A DNA stretch of 64,000 bases from Cupriavidus oxalaticus (lineage in GTDB: Bacteria > Pseudomonadota > Gammaproteobacteria > Burkholderiales > Burkholderiaceae), in assembly GCF_016894385.1 (NCBI RefSeq), contig NZ_CP069812.1:1984001-2048000 (forward strand), written 5' to 3'. A model generated the notes under the pieces. That model saw nothing but the letters and a program-made list of their open reading frames with translations. It was not told the DNA's origin and did not search any database. Position 1 is the first letter of the stretch, and the number at the start of each line of letters is the position of its first letter. The position numbers were made by a program, and so were the translations under genes. Below, piece after piece: positions 1 through 8,519 of the stretch.

Positions 1-1583
1 ATGCCGAATACGAGCGCGTGCTGAAGTTCGATCTGTCGAGCGTGGTGCGCAACATGGCCGGCCCGTCCAACCCGCACAAGCGCCTGCCAACCTCCGCGCT
101 GGCCGAGCGCGGCATCGCCGTGGACCTGGACAAGGCCCGCGCGCAGGAAGCCGAAGGCCTGATGCCCGATGGCGCCGTGATCATCGCCGCCATCACCAGC
201 TGCACCAACACCAGCAACCCGCGCAACGTGATCGCCGCCGCGCTGCTGGCACGCAACGCCAACGCGCGCGGCCTGACGCGCAAGCCGTGGGTCAAGTCGT
301 CGCTGGCGCCTGGCTCCAAGGCGGTCGAGCTGTACCTGGAAGAAGCCAACCTGCTGCCTGACCTGGAGAAGCTCGGCTTCGGCATCGTCGCCTTTGCCTG
401 CACCACCTGCAACGGCATGTCCGGCGCGCTCGACCCGAAGATCCAGCAGGAAATCATCGACCGCGACCTGTATGCCACCGCGGTGCTGTCCGGCAACCGC
501 AACTTCGACGGCCGCATCCACCCGTACGCCAAGCAGGCCTTCCTGGCCTCGCCGCCGCTGGTGGTCGCCTACGCCATCGCCGGCACCATCCGCTTCGATA
601 TCGAGAAGGATGTGCTGGGCACCGACCCCGACGGCAAGCCGGTCTACCTGAAGGACATCTGGCCGACCGACGAAGAGATCGACGCGATCGTCAGGCAGAG
701 CGTGAAGCCGGAGCAGTTCCGCAAGGTCTACGAGCCGATGTTCGCGCTGACCGCGGAAACCGGCGAAAGCGCGGAGCCGCTGTACGACTGGCGCCCGCAG
801 AGCACCTATATCCGCCGCCCGCCATACTGGGAAGGCGCGCTGGCCGGCGAGCGCACGCTGCAGGGCCTGCGTCCGCTGGCGGTGCTGGGCGACAATATCA
901 CCACCGACCACCTGTCGCCGTCCAACGCGATCCTGCTGAACAGCGCGGCTGGCGAGTACCTGGCCAAGATGGGCCTGCCGGAAGAGGACTTCAACTCGTA
1001 CGCCACCCACCGCGGCGACCACCTGACCGCGCAGCGCGCCACCTTCGCCAACCCGACGCTGATCAATGAGATGGCCGTGGTCGATGGCCAGGTCAAGAAG
1101 GGTTCGCTGGCGCGCATCGAGCCGGAAGGCAAGGTCGTGCGCATGTGGGAAGCGATCGAGACCTACATGGACCGCAAGCAGCCGCTGATCATCGTCGCCG
1201 GCGCGGACTATGGCCAGGGCTCGTCGCGCGACTGGGCCGCCAAGGGTGTGCGCCTGGCCGGCGTGGAAGTGATCGTTGCCGAGGGCTTCGAGCGCATCCA
1301 CCGCACCAACCTGATCGGCATGGGCGTGCTGCCGCTGGAGTTCAAGCCGGGCGTGAACCGCCTGACGCTGGGGCTGGACGGCACCGAGACCTATGACGTG
1401 ATCGGCGAGCGCCAGCCGCGTGCGACGCTGACGCTGGTGGTGCATCGCAAGAATGGCGAGCGCGTGGAAGTGCCGGTGACTTGCCGTCTCGACAGCGACG
1501 AGGAAGTGTCGATCTACGAGGCCGGCGGCGTGCTGCAGCGGTTTGCGCAGGACTTTCTGGAGTCGAACAAGGCGGCGGCTTAG
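1..1583 (+). CDS. acnD: Fe/S-dependent 2-methylcitrate dehydratase AcnD, C-terminal part
   Basis: This is the C-terminal 526 residues of an aconitase-superfamily enzyme; the reading frame is open from base 3 and the start lies outside the window. AcnD dehydrates 2-methylcitrate to 2-methyl-trans-aconitate in the cytosol during propionate breakdown, and works together with PrpF. The [4Fe-4S] ligand cysteines are visible in SCTNTSNP (Cys codon 201-203) and ACTTCNG (Cys codons 399-401 and 408-410). The swivel domain follows with GDNITTDHLSPS and YGQGSSRDW. General aconitase is the alternative, but the directly following prpF and prpD make the methylcitrate enzyme much more likely. It is the first visible gene of an operon with prpF and prpD; the gap to prpF holds a palindromic repeat. 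Confidence 0.93.
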   Translation, partial: AEYERVLKFDLSSVVRNMAGPSNPHKRLPTSALAERGIAVDLDKARAQEAEGLMPDGAVIIAAITSCTNTSNPRNVIAAALLARNANARGLTRKPWVKSSLAPGSKAVELYLEEANLLPDLEKLGFGIVAFACTTCNGMSGALDPKIQQEIIDRDLYATAVLSGNRNFDGRIHPYAKQAFLASPPLVVAYAIAGTIRFDIEKDVLGTDPDGKPVYLKDIWPTDEEIDAIVRQSVKPEQFRKVYEPMFALTAETGESAEPLYDWRPQSTYIRRPPYWEGALAGERTLQGLRPLAVLGDNITTDHLSPSNAILLNSAAGEYLAKMGLPEEDFNSYATHRGDHLTAQRATFANPTLINEMAVVDGQVKKGSLARIEPEGKVVRMWEAIETYMDRKQPLIIVAGADYGQGSSRDWAAKGVRLAGVEVIVAEGFERIHRTNLIGMGVLPLEFKPGVNRLTLGLDGTETYDVIGERQPRATLTLVVHRKNGERVEVPVTCRLDSDEEVSIYEAGGVLQRFAQDFLESNKAAA

Positions 1584-1613
1584 GACCGCAGCGTAACTGG
1601 TTGCCGAGTGTTT

Positions 1614-1743
1614 GCTCCCCTCTCCCGCGCGCGGGAGAGGGGCCGGGGGTGAGGGGCAGCGCGTGCAGTACCCAGGCGCATCACTTCGTGGGGGCTCCCA
1701 CCCTCACCCCCACCCCTCTCCCACTTCGCGGGAGAGGGGAGCC
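1614..1743. repeat. Inverted pair of GC-rich palindromic repeat units
   Basis: Two units of the kind CCCCTCTCCCGC...GCGGGAGAGGGG occur at about 1614-1656 and 1700-1743. They face each other, so the whole segment can fold into one long hairpin. A third unit lies at about 5859-5906. Such units are scattered between genes in many beta- and gammaproteobacteria. Here the pair sits between acnD and prpF, where it could dampen or process the operon transcript; that role is inference. Confidence 0.75.
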
Positions 1744-1804
1744 TCCGCCAAGGGTGTCGGCTCAATCGGCTTCTTTCGCATACCTAACCACGACATTCAT
1801 TCCC

Positions 1805-2995
1805 ATGGCCCACGTACCCCAGATCAAGATCCCCGCCACCTACATCCGTGGCGGCACCAGCAAGGGCGTGTTCTTCCGCCTGCAAGACCTGCCCGAGACC
1901 GCCCAAGTCCCCGGCCCCGCCCGCGACGCGCTGCTGATGCGCGTGATCGGCAGCCCCGACCCGTACGGCAAGCAGATCGACGGCATGGGCGGCGCCACCT
2001 CCAGCACCAGCAAGACCGTGATCGTGTCCAAGAGCACGCGCCCGGACCACGACGTCGACTACCTGTTCGGCCAGGTCTCGATCGACCAGTCCTTTGTCGA
2101 CTGGAGCGGCAACTGCGGCAACCTGTCCGCCGCGGTCGGCCCGTTCGCCATCAGCGCCGGCCTGGTCGACCCGAGCCGCGTGCCGCAGAACGGCGTCGCC
2201 ATCGTGCGCATCTGGCAGGCCAATATCGGCAAGACCATCATCGGCCACGTGCCCGTCACCAACGGTGAAGTGCAGGAAACCGGTGACTTCGAGCTCGACG
2301 GCGTGACCTTCCCCGCCGCCGAGGTGCAGCTCGAGTTCATGGACCCGGCCGCCGAGGAAGAAGGCGCCGGCGGCGCGATGTTCCCGACCGGCAATGTGGT
2401 CGACGATCTGGAAGTGCCGGGCGTCGGCACGCTCAAGGCGACCATGATCAACGCCGGCATCCCGACCATCTTCGTCAATGCGGACAGCATCGGCTATACC
2501 GGCACCGAGCTGCAGGACGCCATCAACAGCGACACCAAGGCGCTGGCGATGTTCGAGACCATCCGTGCCTATGGCGCGCTGCGCATGGGGCTGATCAAGG
2601 ACGTGGACGAGGCCGCCAAGCGCCAGCACACGCCCAAGGTTGCATTCGTGGCCAGCCCGGTGGACTACACCGCCTCCAGCGGCAAGAAGGTAGCCGCGGC
2701 CGACGTAGACCTGCTGGTGCGCGCGCTTTCCATGGGCAAGCTGCACCACGCGATGATGGGCACGGCAGCCGTTGCCATCGGCACCGCGGCGGCCATCCCC
2801 GGCACGCTGGTCAACCTGGCTGCCGGTGGCGGCGAGCGCAACGCGGTGCGTTTCGGGCACCCGTCCGGCACGCTGCGCGTGGGCGCCGAAGCTGCGCTGG
2901 TCGACGGCGAATGGGTGGTCAGGAAGGCCATCATGAGCCGCAGCGCGCGTGTGCTGATGGAAGGCTGGGTGCGCGTGCCGGGCGACGCGTTCTGA
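1805..2995 (+). CDS. prpF: 2-methylaconitate cis-trans isomerase PrpF
   Basis: A 396-residue protein of the PrpF family, cofactor-free isomerases of the diaminopimelate-epimerase fold. PrpF converts 2-methyl-trans-aconitate, the AcnD product, to 2-methyl-cis-aconitate. The N-terminus carries the family hallmark YIRGGTSKGVFF near residues 13-24, followed by GGATSSTSKT near residue 60. I chose the ATG at 1805 because it places this motif at the usual distance from the N-terminus; in-frame codons further upstream run through the palindromic repeat and look non-coding. No strong ribosome-binding site is visible. It lies between acnD and prpD, the order known for the Ralstonia/Cupriavidus propionate operon. 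Confidence 0.93.
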   Translation: MAHVPQIKIPATYIRGGTSKGVFFRLQDLPETAQVPGPARDALLMRVIGSPDPYGKQIDGMGGATSSTSKTVIVSKSTRPDHDVDYLFGQVSIDQSFVDWSGNCGNLSAAVGPFAISAGLVDPSRVPQNGVAIVRIWQANIGKTIIGHVPVTNGEVQETGDFELDGVTFPAAEVQLEFMDPAAEEEGAGGAMFPTGNVVDDLEVPGVGTLKATMINAGIPTIFVNADSIGYTGTELQDAINSDTKALAMFETIRAYGALRMGLIKDVDEAAKRQHTPKVAFVASPVDYTASSGKKVAAADVDLLVRALSMGKLHHAMMGTAAVAIGTAAAIPGTLVNLAAGGGERNAVRFGHPSGTLRVGAEAALVDGEWVVRKAIMSRSARVLMEGWVRVPGDAF

Positions 2996-3021
2996 GCTGA
3001 GCCCCTCCCGCGAGGCCGTTC

Positions 3022-4476
3022 ATGTCCACCGACACGCCGTCCGCGCAACGCCCCGATCCGGATCAGGTGCTGGTCGACATCGCCGACTATGTCACCCGCT
3101 ACGAGATCAAGAGCGGCCTCGCCTACGATACTGCCCGCAACTGCCTGATCGATACGCTCGGTTGCGGGCTCGAAGCCCTGTCCTACCCGGCCTGCACCAA
3201 GCTGCTCGGCCCCATCGTCCCGGGCACGATCGTGCCCAACGGCGCGCGCGTGCCGGGCACCCAGTTCCAGCTCGACCCGGTCCAGGCCGCGTTCAACCTC
3301 GGCACGATGATCCGCTGGCTGGATTTCAACGACACCTGGCTGGCGGCCGAATGGGGCCATCCGTCCGACAACCTCGGCGGCATCCTGGCCACCGCCGACT
3401 GGATCTCGCGCAATCACCTCGCCGCCGGCCGCAAGCCGCTGACGATGAAGGCCGTGCTCACGGCCATGATCAAGGCGCATGAGATCCAGGGCTGCATCGC
3501 GCTGGAGAACTCGTTCAACAAGGTGGGCCTGGACCACGTGGTGCTGGTCAAGGTGGCCTCCACTGCCGTGGTCGCGCAGATGCTGGGGCTGGCGCGCGAC
3601 GAGATCATCAATGCGGTCTCGCTGGCCTGGGTCGATGGCCAGAGCCTGCGCACCTATCGCCATGCGCCCAATACCGGCAGCCGCAAGAGCTGGGCCGCGG
3701 GCGATGCCACCAGCCGCGCGGTGCGTCTGGCGCTGATCGCGCGCACCGGCGAAATGGGCTACCCGTCGGCGCTGACGGCAAAGACCTGGGGCTTCTATGA
3801 CGTGCTGTTCAAGGGCCAGCCGTTCAGGTTCCAGCGGCCCTACGGCTCGTACGTGATGGAGAACGTGCTGTTCAAGATCTCCTTCCCCGCCGAGTTTCAT
3901 GCACAGACGGCGGTGGAAGCGGCCATGCAGCTGCACGGGGCGCTCGCGCGCGCAGGGCGCTCGGCGGCGGATATTGCAGCCATCACCATCCGCACCCATG
4001 AGGCGTGCCTGCGCATCATCGACAAGAAGGGCCCGCTCAGCAATCCCGCCGACCGCGACCATTGCATCCAGTACATGGTGGCGGTGCCATTGCTGTTCGG
4101 CCGCCTGACCGCCGCGGACTATGAGGATGACGTCGCGGCCGATCCGCGCATCGACGCGCTGCGCGGCAGGATCGCCTGCCTGGAAGACCCCGCGCTGACG
4201 CACGACTACCACGACCCGGACAAGCGCTCGATCGCCAATGCACTGACCGTCACGCTGAACGACGGCACCGTGCTGGACGAAGTGCTGGTCGAATATCCCC
4301 TCGGGCACAAGCGCCGGCGCGCCGAAGGCATCCCGCTGCTGGTGGAGAAATTCCGCACCAACCTGGCGCGGCGTTTTCCGCCGAAACAGCAGCAGGCGAT
4401 CCTGTCGGTATCGCTGGACCAGGCTCGCCTGGAGGCGATCGCCGTTAACGACTACCTCGATATGTATGCGATTTAG
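3022..4476 (+). CDS. prpD: 2-methylcitrate dehydratase PrpD
   Basis: A 484-residue MmgE/PrpD-family protein. PrpD dehydrates 2-methylcitrate (and citrate weakly) without an Fe-S cluster. The N-terminal helical domain contains the conserved segment RWLDFNDTW near residue 100 and WGHPSDNLG shortly after, both typical of true Prp[13 protein letters not shown] near residue 325 and the [12 protein letters not shown] segment follow. It starts 26 bases after prpF stops, so the two are probably co-transcribed. The operon therefore encodes two alternative dehydration routes, AcnD/PrpF and PrpD, which is also the case in related Burkholderiales. Confidence 0.93.
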   Translation: MSTDTPSAQRPDPDQVLVDIADYVTRYEIKSGLAYDTARNCLIDTLGCGLEALSYPACTKLLGPIVPGTIVPNGARVPGTQFQLDPVQAAFNLGTMIRWLDFNDTWLAAEWGHPSDNLGGILATADWISRNHLAAGRKPLTMKAVLTAMIKAHEIQGCIALENSFNKVGLDHVVLVKVASTAVVAQMLGLARDEIINAVSLAWVDGQSLRTYRHAPNTGSRKSWAAGDATSRAVRLALIARTGEMGYPSALTAKTWGFYDVLFKGQPFRFQRPYGSYVMENVLFKISFPAEFHAQTAVEAAMQLHGALARAGRSAADIAAITIRTHEACLRIIDKKGPLSNPADRDHCIQYMVAVPLLFGRLTAADYEDDVAADPRIDALRGRIACLEDPALTHDYHDPDKRSIANALTVTLNDGTVLDEVLVEYPLGHKRRRAEGIPLLVEKFRTNLARRFPPKQQQAILSVSLDQARLEAIAVNDYLDMYAI

Positions 4477-4496
4477 GTTATCGGGTGCGGATTTTC

Positions 4497-4511
4497 ATGC
4501 CGAATCGGCAT
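4497..4511. promoter_or_regulatory. 15-bp near-perfect palindrome upstream of the asparaginase gene
   Basis: ATGCCGA-A-TCGGCAT is a perfect inverted repeat with a one-base centre, 20 bases after the prpD stop and about 180 bases before the asparaginase start. A possible -10 element, TATAGT, follows at 4535-4540, but no convincing -35 element accompanies it. It may be an operator for the asparaginase gene; no T-run follows, so it is not a standard terminator. Confidence 0.35.
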
Positions 4512-4689
4512 AACCCCTGAAGATTCTCCTAACGTATAGTCTCAGCCGCTGCCCGGCCGGCGCCCTCGCGCGCGCGGCGGCAAGCCGTTGAAGGAAGACG
4601 GACCGCATCGCACCACCCACAAGGTCTGCCGTGCCGTTCCGATCGTGCCTGTACGTGCCTACACGTCCGTATAACATCCGAGGAGAACC

Positions 4690-5823
4690 ATGAAGAACTT
4701 TGCCCGCGCCACTACGCTGGTCGCCGCCCTGCTTTCCGCCAGCCTGATCAGCGCCACTGCCCACGCACAGCCGGCAACGGTCGCCCCGCCCGCCGCTGCG
4801 CCCGCCGCGCCGGCCACGGCCCAGCCCGAAGCCCGCAAGGCCAATATCGTCATCATCGGCACCGGCGGCACCATTGCCGGCGCCGGCGCATCGGCCATCA
4901 ATACCGCGGCCTACCAGTCCGCCGTGGTGCCGGTCGACAAGATCATCGCCTCGGTCCCGGAAATCTCCAAGGTCGCCAACGTCAAGGGCGAGCAGATCTT
5001 CCAGATCGGCTCGGAGAGCTTCAACAACGAACGCCTGCTGAAGCTGGCCAAGCGCGTGTCGGAACTGCTCAAGCAGCCGGATGTCGACGGCATCGTCATC
5101 ACCCACGGCACCGACACCATCGAGGAAACCGCGTACTTCCTCAACCTGACGCTGAAGAGCGACAAGCCGGTGGTGGTGGTCGGCTCGATGCGCCCGGGCA
5201 CGGCGCTTGGCGCGGACGGCGCGCTCAACCTCTATGACGCGGTGCTGGTGGCCTCCAATCCCGCATCGAAGGGCAAGGGCACGCTGGTGGTGCTGAACGA
5301 CGAGATCCACACCGGCCGCGACGTGACCAAGAGCAATACCTTCAAGACCGAGACCTTCCGTTCGCCGTTCGGCCCGCTGGGCTACGTGGTGGAAGGCCGC
5401 TCGCTGTATTACCGCCTGCCGGCGCGCCCGCACACGCTGCAGACCGAGTGGGACATCGACAAGATCGACAAGCTGCCTGAAGTGGCCGTGGTCTACGCCT
5501 ACGGCAACGTCAACCCGGCCAGCATCGACGCGGCGGTAAGGAACGGCGCCAAGGCCATCGTCTACGCCGCCACCGGCAACGGCAGCGTCGGCGACTACAT
5601 GGTCGAGCCGCTCAAGGCCGCGCGCGCCAAGGGCGTGCAGATCGTGCGTGCCTCGCGCACGGGCAGCGGCGTGGTGATCCGCAATGCGGAGCAGCCGGAC
5701 GACAAGTACGACTGGATCGTCACCGACGACCAGCTGCCGCAGAAGGCGCGCATCCTGATGGCGCTGGCGCTGACCAGGACCAACGACCCGAAGGCGCTGC
5801 AGCAGGTTTTCTGGAAATATTGA
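4690..5823 (+). CDS. ansB: Periplasmic type II L-asparaginase
   Basis: A 377-residue asparaginase/glutaminase that hydrolyses asparagine to aspartate and ammonia. A signal peptide is evident: MKNF, a hydrophobic stretch, then a cut near AHAQ at residues 25-28. An Ala/Pro-rich linker follows. The first threonine motif, GTGGTIAG, is near residue 60 and the second, THGTDTIEET, near residue 140; the pair marks the catalytic site. Length and signal peptide fit the secreted type II enzyme rather than the cytosolic type I. A ribosome-binding site (GAGGAG) precedes the ATG. The gene stands alone between prpD and a convergent araC-type gene that ends only 28 bases away. Confidence 0.9.
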   Translation: MKNFARATTLVAALLSASLISATAHAQPATVAPPAAAPAAPATAQPEARKANIVIIGTGGTIAGAGASAINTAAYQSAVVPVDKIIASVPEISKVANVKGEQIFQIGSESFNNERLLKLAKRVSELLKQPDVDGIVITHGTDTIEETAYFLNLTLKSDKPVVVVGSMRPGTALGADGALNLYDAVLVASNPASKGKGTLVVLNDEIHTGRDVTKSNTFKTETFRSPFGPLGYVVEGRSLYYRLPARPHTLQTEWDIDKIDKLPEVAVVYAYGNVNPASIDAAVRNGAKAIVYAATGNGSVGDYMVEPLKAARAKGVQIVRASRTGSGVVIRNAEQPDDKYDWIVTDDQLPQKARILMALALTRTNDPKALQQVFWKY

Positions 5824-5851
5824 TGGCGGCGTGAGGCGGGCGGTCTTGCCG

Positions 5852-6841
5852 CTAGACGCTCCCGCCCTCTCCCCCGACCCCTCTCCCGTGCGCGGGAGAG
5901 GGGAGCAAACCGGCGGTTTTCCCAACCGGCGATGGCTGCCCGGCCTGCGCCGCTTCTCTCTCCGCCTCTTTCTCCGCTTCTCCCCCACCTTCCGCCCGCT
6001 CAAGCCATTGCCGCGGCGACTCTCCCAGCCGCGCCGAGAATGCGCGGGACAGCGCCGATGCATTGGCATAGCCCAGTTCCACCGCCACAGATTTCACCGG
6101 ACGGCCCAGCCTGAGTTGCGCCTGCGCCAGCGACAGCCGCCAGTCGGTCAGGTAGTCGGCCGGCGGCTGGCCCACGATGCGCCGGAACGCGGCGGCAAAC
6201 GCGCTGCGCGACATGCCCGCGCGCTCCGCCATGCGCGGCAGGTCCCACGCCGCGCCGGGATCCTCGTGCAGCGCCACCAGCGCGCGCGCCAGGCGCGGGT
6301 CAGACAGCCCGGCGATCAGTCCGGCCTGGATGCCGGCCTGCTGGTGATGGTCGATCAGCCAGCGCAGCAGCTGGATCAGCACGACTTCGAACAGCCGGTC
6401 CGCCAGCAGCCGGTGGCCGCAGCGCACCTGCCCGGCCTCGGCGAACAGCAGCGCCAGGGCCTGTTCCAGCCCGGCTACGCGCGCCAGCGGCAGGGCAATC
6501 AGCGGCGGCAACGCGCGCACTACCGGGTTGCGCGCGCCGCCGTCGAAATCCAGCGCCGCGCAGGTGAAATCCGATCCTTCCACTGGCGGGTTGTGGAACA
6601 TGTGGTGAATCGGGCGCGGATAGAACAGCAGCGTCGGTTCCTCGAAGCGCAATGTCGGCGGCAGCCCGGCGCCCGGCGGATGCCGCAGTTCCAGGTCGCC
6701 CCGCCGCAGCACATGCAGGAAGCCGCGGCCGGGCTGCGCCGCGAATTGCGTCAGCCCGCACAGCGGACCCTGGTGGAACAGGTGGGCGCGGGCGCGGAAA
6801 CGCTCCAGCAGCGCGGACAGGCGGTCGACCGGGGCATTCAT
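5852..6841 (-). CDS. AraC-family transcriptional regulator (cupin_6 type)
   Basis: A 329-residue regulator. The N-terminal half resembles the cupin_6 effector domain (GPLCGLTQFAAQPGRG, then YPRPIHHMF). The C-terminal half is a double helix-turn-helix AraC domain with WDLPRMAERAGMSRSAF and VGQPPADYLTDWRL near residues 200-240. I chose the ATG at 6841, which gives MNAPVDRLSALL, the usual beginning of this family; ATGs at 6868 and 6889 are also open, but 6889 lies inside a possible operator. It is divergent from a carboxymuconolactone-decarboxylase-like gene, its most likely target. Oddly, about the last 20 residues (LLPSPAHGRG...) are read from an intergenic repeat element, so the original stop codon was probably displaced. 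Confidence 0.85.
   Translation of the reverse strand: MNAPVDRLSALLERFRARAHLFHQGPLCGLTQFAAQPGRGFLHVLRRGDLELRHPPGAGLPPTLRFEEPTLLFYPRPIHHMFHNPPVEGSDFTCAALDFDGGARNPVVRALPPLIALPLARVAGLEQALALLFAEAGQVRCGHRLLADRLFEVVLIQLLRWLIDHHQQAGIQAGLIAGLSDPRLARALVALHEDPGAAWDLPRMAERAGMSRSAFAAAFRRIVGQPPADYLTDWRLSLAQAQLRLGRPVKSVAVELGYANASALSRAFSARLGESPRQWLERAEGGGEAEKEAEREAAQAGQPSPVGKTAGLLPSPAHGRGVGGEGGSV
5859..5906. repeat. Palindromic repeat unit overlapping the 3' end of the AraC-type gene
   Basis: CCCCTCTCCCGTGCGCGGGAGAGGGG plus its CCCTCTCCCCCGA arm, the same family as the units at 1614-1743. It lies inside the last codons of the reverse-strand regulator gene and next to the end of the asparaginase gene. It may serve as a transcription barrier between the two convergent genes. 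Confidence 0.7.
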
Positions 6842-6878
6842 GGCAAGCGTGGACGAATTGGTATGCATGAAGGACGTT

Positions 6879-6896
6879 GCGTATCTCATAGTACGC
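6879..6896. promoter_or_regulatory. Inverted repeat between divergent araC-type and AhpD-like genes
   Basis: GCGTA-N8-TACGC lies in the short divergent intergenic region, the expected location of an operator for the AraC-type regulator. Arms are only 5 bp, so chance occurrence is possible. Confidence 0.3.
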
Positions 6897-6968
6897 GATG
6901 GCCGACCATAATGGGTTCCAGGGCGATCGCAACGCCTGTTCTCTCAAACCAGTACCAAGGAGTCCGTC

Positions 6969-7514
6969 ATGTCCCGCGTTCCTCTCGTCACCGCCGCAAC
7001 CGCGTCCGGCGACGCCAAGGCCCTCCTGAACGAAATCCACGGTGCCTTTGGCGCCACGCCTAACATGTTCCGCGCCGTTGCCAACTCCCCGGCTGCGCTG
7101 CGCAGCATGTGGGGCGCGTTTGGCGCGCTGGGCAGCGGCGCCCTGGGCGCTGCGCTCGGCGAAAAGATCGCCGTCGCCGTTGCTGACCGCAACCAGTGCG
7201 AATACTGCCTGGCAGCCCACACCGCACTTGGCCGCAAGGCCGGCGCGACCGCGCAGGAAATGTCCGAAGCGCAGGCCGGACGCGCGCAGGACCCGCAGAC
7301 CGCCGCCGCGCTGTCGTTCGCGCTCAAGCTGGTCAACGACCGCGGCCAGGTCACGGATGCCGATATTGCGCAACTTCGCGAAGCCGGCTTCAACGATGAA
7401 CAGATTGTCGAGATCCTGGCCCACGTGGCGCTGAACCTGTTCACCAACTACGTGAACGTCGCCTTCGCCGTGCCGGTGGATTTCCCGAAGATCAGCCTGC
7501 GCGCCGCCGCGTGA
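6969..7514 (+). CDS. Carboxymuconolactone decarboxylase family (AhpD-like) protein
   Basis: A 181-residue alpha-helical protein of the CMD/AhpD family. The redox motif CEYCLAAH, a CxxC with the following His that carries the peroxidase-like activity of this family, is at about residues 77-84. True 4-carboxymuconolactone decarboxylases lack this CxxC, so a peroxidase or thiol-redox role is more likely. A good ribosome-binding site (AAGGAG) lies 6 bases before the ATG. It is divergent from the AraC-type regulator, which may control it. The physiological substrate cannot be told from sequence. Confidence 0.85.
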   Translation: MSRVPLVTAATASGDAKALLNEIHGAFGATPNMFRAVANSPAALRSMWGAFGALGSGALGAALGEKIAVAVADRNQCEYCLAAHTALGRKAGATAQEMSEAQAGRAQDPQTAAALSFALKLVNDRGQVTDADIAQLREAGFNDEQIVEILAHVALNLFTNYVNVAFAVPVDFPKISLRAAA

Positions 7515-7725
7515 ACGGGCTCAGTCCTCGCGCGCCGGCATGCCCAACGCCGGGTCGCGCGGGGCGCCCGTCATCGGACGGGCTTTGCTGAAGGTCCGGC
7601 CCGACCGCCCTTCCCTTGGAAGCAGATCCGCGCCAGTTCACTGGCGCGCAATAGTGTGGGGGAAATATTTTCGGCGGTTAATTGCATTTTTAAGCAACCA
7701 GCGCGTCTACGCTGGTCCATGCGAC

Positions 7726-8193
7726 TCAGAACATGGCGCTGCTCATCAGCGCTTTTGCCACCAGCACGCCTTCGTTGGCAGTCTCGGCATAGACAGACAC
7801 CTCGGTGGCCACCTGCCGCCGGCCCCGCCGCACCACTGCCGCGACGGCGCGCAATGCCGCGCCCTGCGCGGGCGCCAGGTACTGGATCGACAGCGAACTG
7901 GTCGCCCCGCCCTTCACTTCGTCGGCATTGGCGCCCGACGCTGCCGCCGCGGCGCCGGCAATATCGATCAGCGTGGCAATGACCCCGCCATGCACGGTGC
8001 TGCCATGGGTCACATTGGTCGGCAGGAACGGCATTTCGAGTTCGATGTGTTCGGGCGCCAGGCCGGCCAGCCGCACGCCCAGCGCCCGCGCGACCGGCGA
8101 GCCCAGCAGGATGTTGTCGATCATCGCGTGCATGCGGGGGTCGACGGCGGCATCGCGGCGCGATGGGACGAGGCTGGCAATGGCTTGCGGCAT
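7726..8193 (-). CDS. PaaI-type hotdog-fold thioesterase
   Basis: A 155-residue hotdog protein of the PaaI/YdiI group, which hydrolyse acyl- or aryl-CoA thioesters. The family signature HGSTVHGGVIATLIDIAGA is near residue 70; the His-Gly-Gly and the Asp/Glu-type position on the following helix are the usual active-site elements. I chose the ATG at 8193 because GGAG sits 7 bases upstream; an upstream in-frame ATG at 8250 lacks one. It is divergent from a LysR-type gene 326 bases away. The CoA substrate is unknown. Confidence 0.85.
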   Translation of the reverse strand: MPQAIASLVPSRRDAAVDPRMHAMIDNILLGSPVARALGVRLAGLAPEHIELEMPFLPTNVTHGSTVHGGVIATLIDIAGAAAAASGANADEVKGGATSSLSIQYLAPAQGAALRAVAAVVRRGRRQVATEVSVYAETANEGVLVAKALMSSAMF

Positions 8194-8519
8194 GGTGCGG
8201 CTCCTACAGGTTGTCAGGTATCGAGGCTCTGCCAGGCAGCGTAGTGGCATGCCGCGAGCGGCTCAATTACGTCGGACATAGTTGAGCGGCAATTGCGCCG
8301 GCCGTGCGCGGCATGGCTCATATCGAGCACATCGCCGGCAGGGAGGTCCGGGCATTTCCGCTTGCCCGCCGGGCCGCCAACGCTGCGGCGGTGAATTCAC
8401 CTACACGGGGACAGGCCCCTATTCCCTTGCCAGGGCACGAATGCTATCGTGCAGCGGCTTGCCGGTGCCACCGCACCCCGCCTGCCGGCAAGGCATCTAC
8501 AGGATTGCGTACCACCGCT
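8194..8519. other. Divergent intergenic region, no gene seen
   Basis: This 326-base gap separates the divergent thioesterase and LysR-type genes. I see a short hairpin CACGA-atgcta-TCGTG near 8437-8452 but no convincing promoter hexamers or small gene. LysR-type regulators usually bind in such regions. Confidence 0.4.

Noticed and set aside
5831..7063. A 410-codon forward open frame across the AraC-type gene
   Set aside because: It is antisense to the regulator and runs into the divergent promoter region; the composition is Arg/Gln-rich shadow sequence.
6969..7514. 4-carboxymuconolactone decarboxylase (PcaC) assignment for the AhpD-like gene
   Set aside because: It has the CxxC redox motif of the peroxidase branch, and a true PcaC domain is present in the fused gene at 56214.
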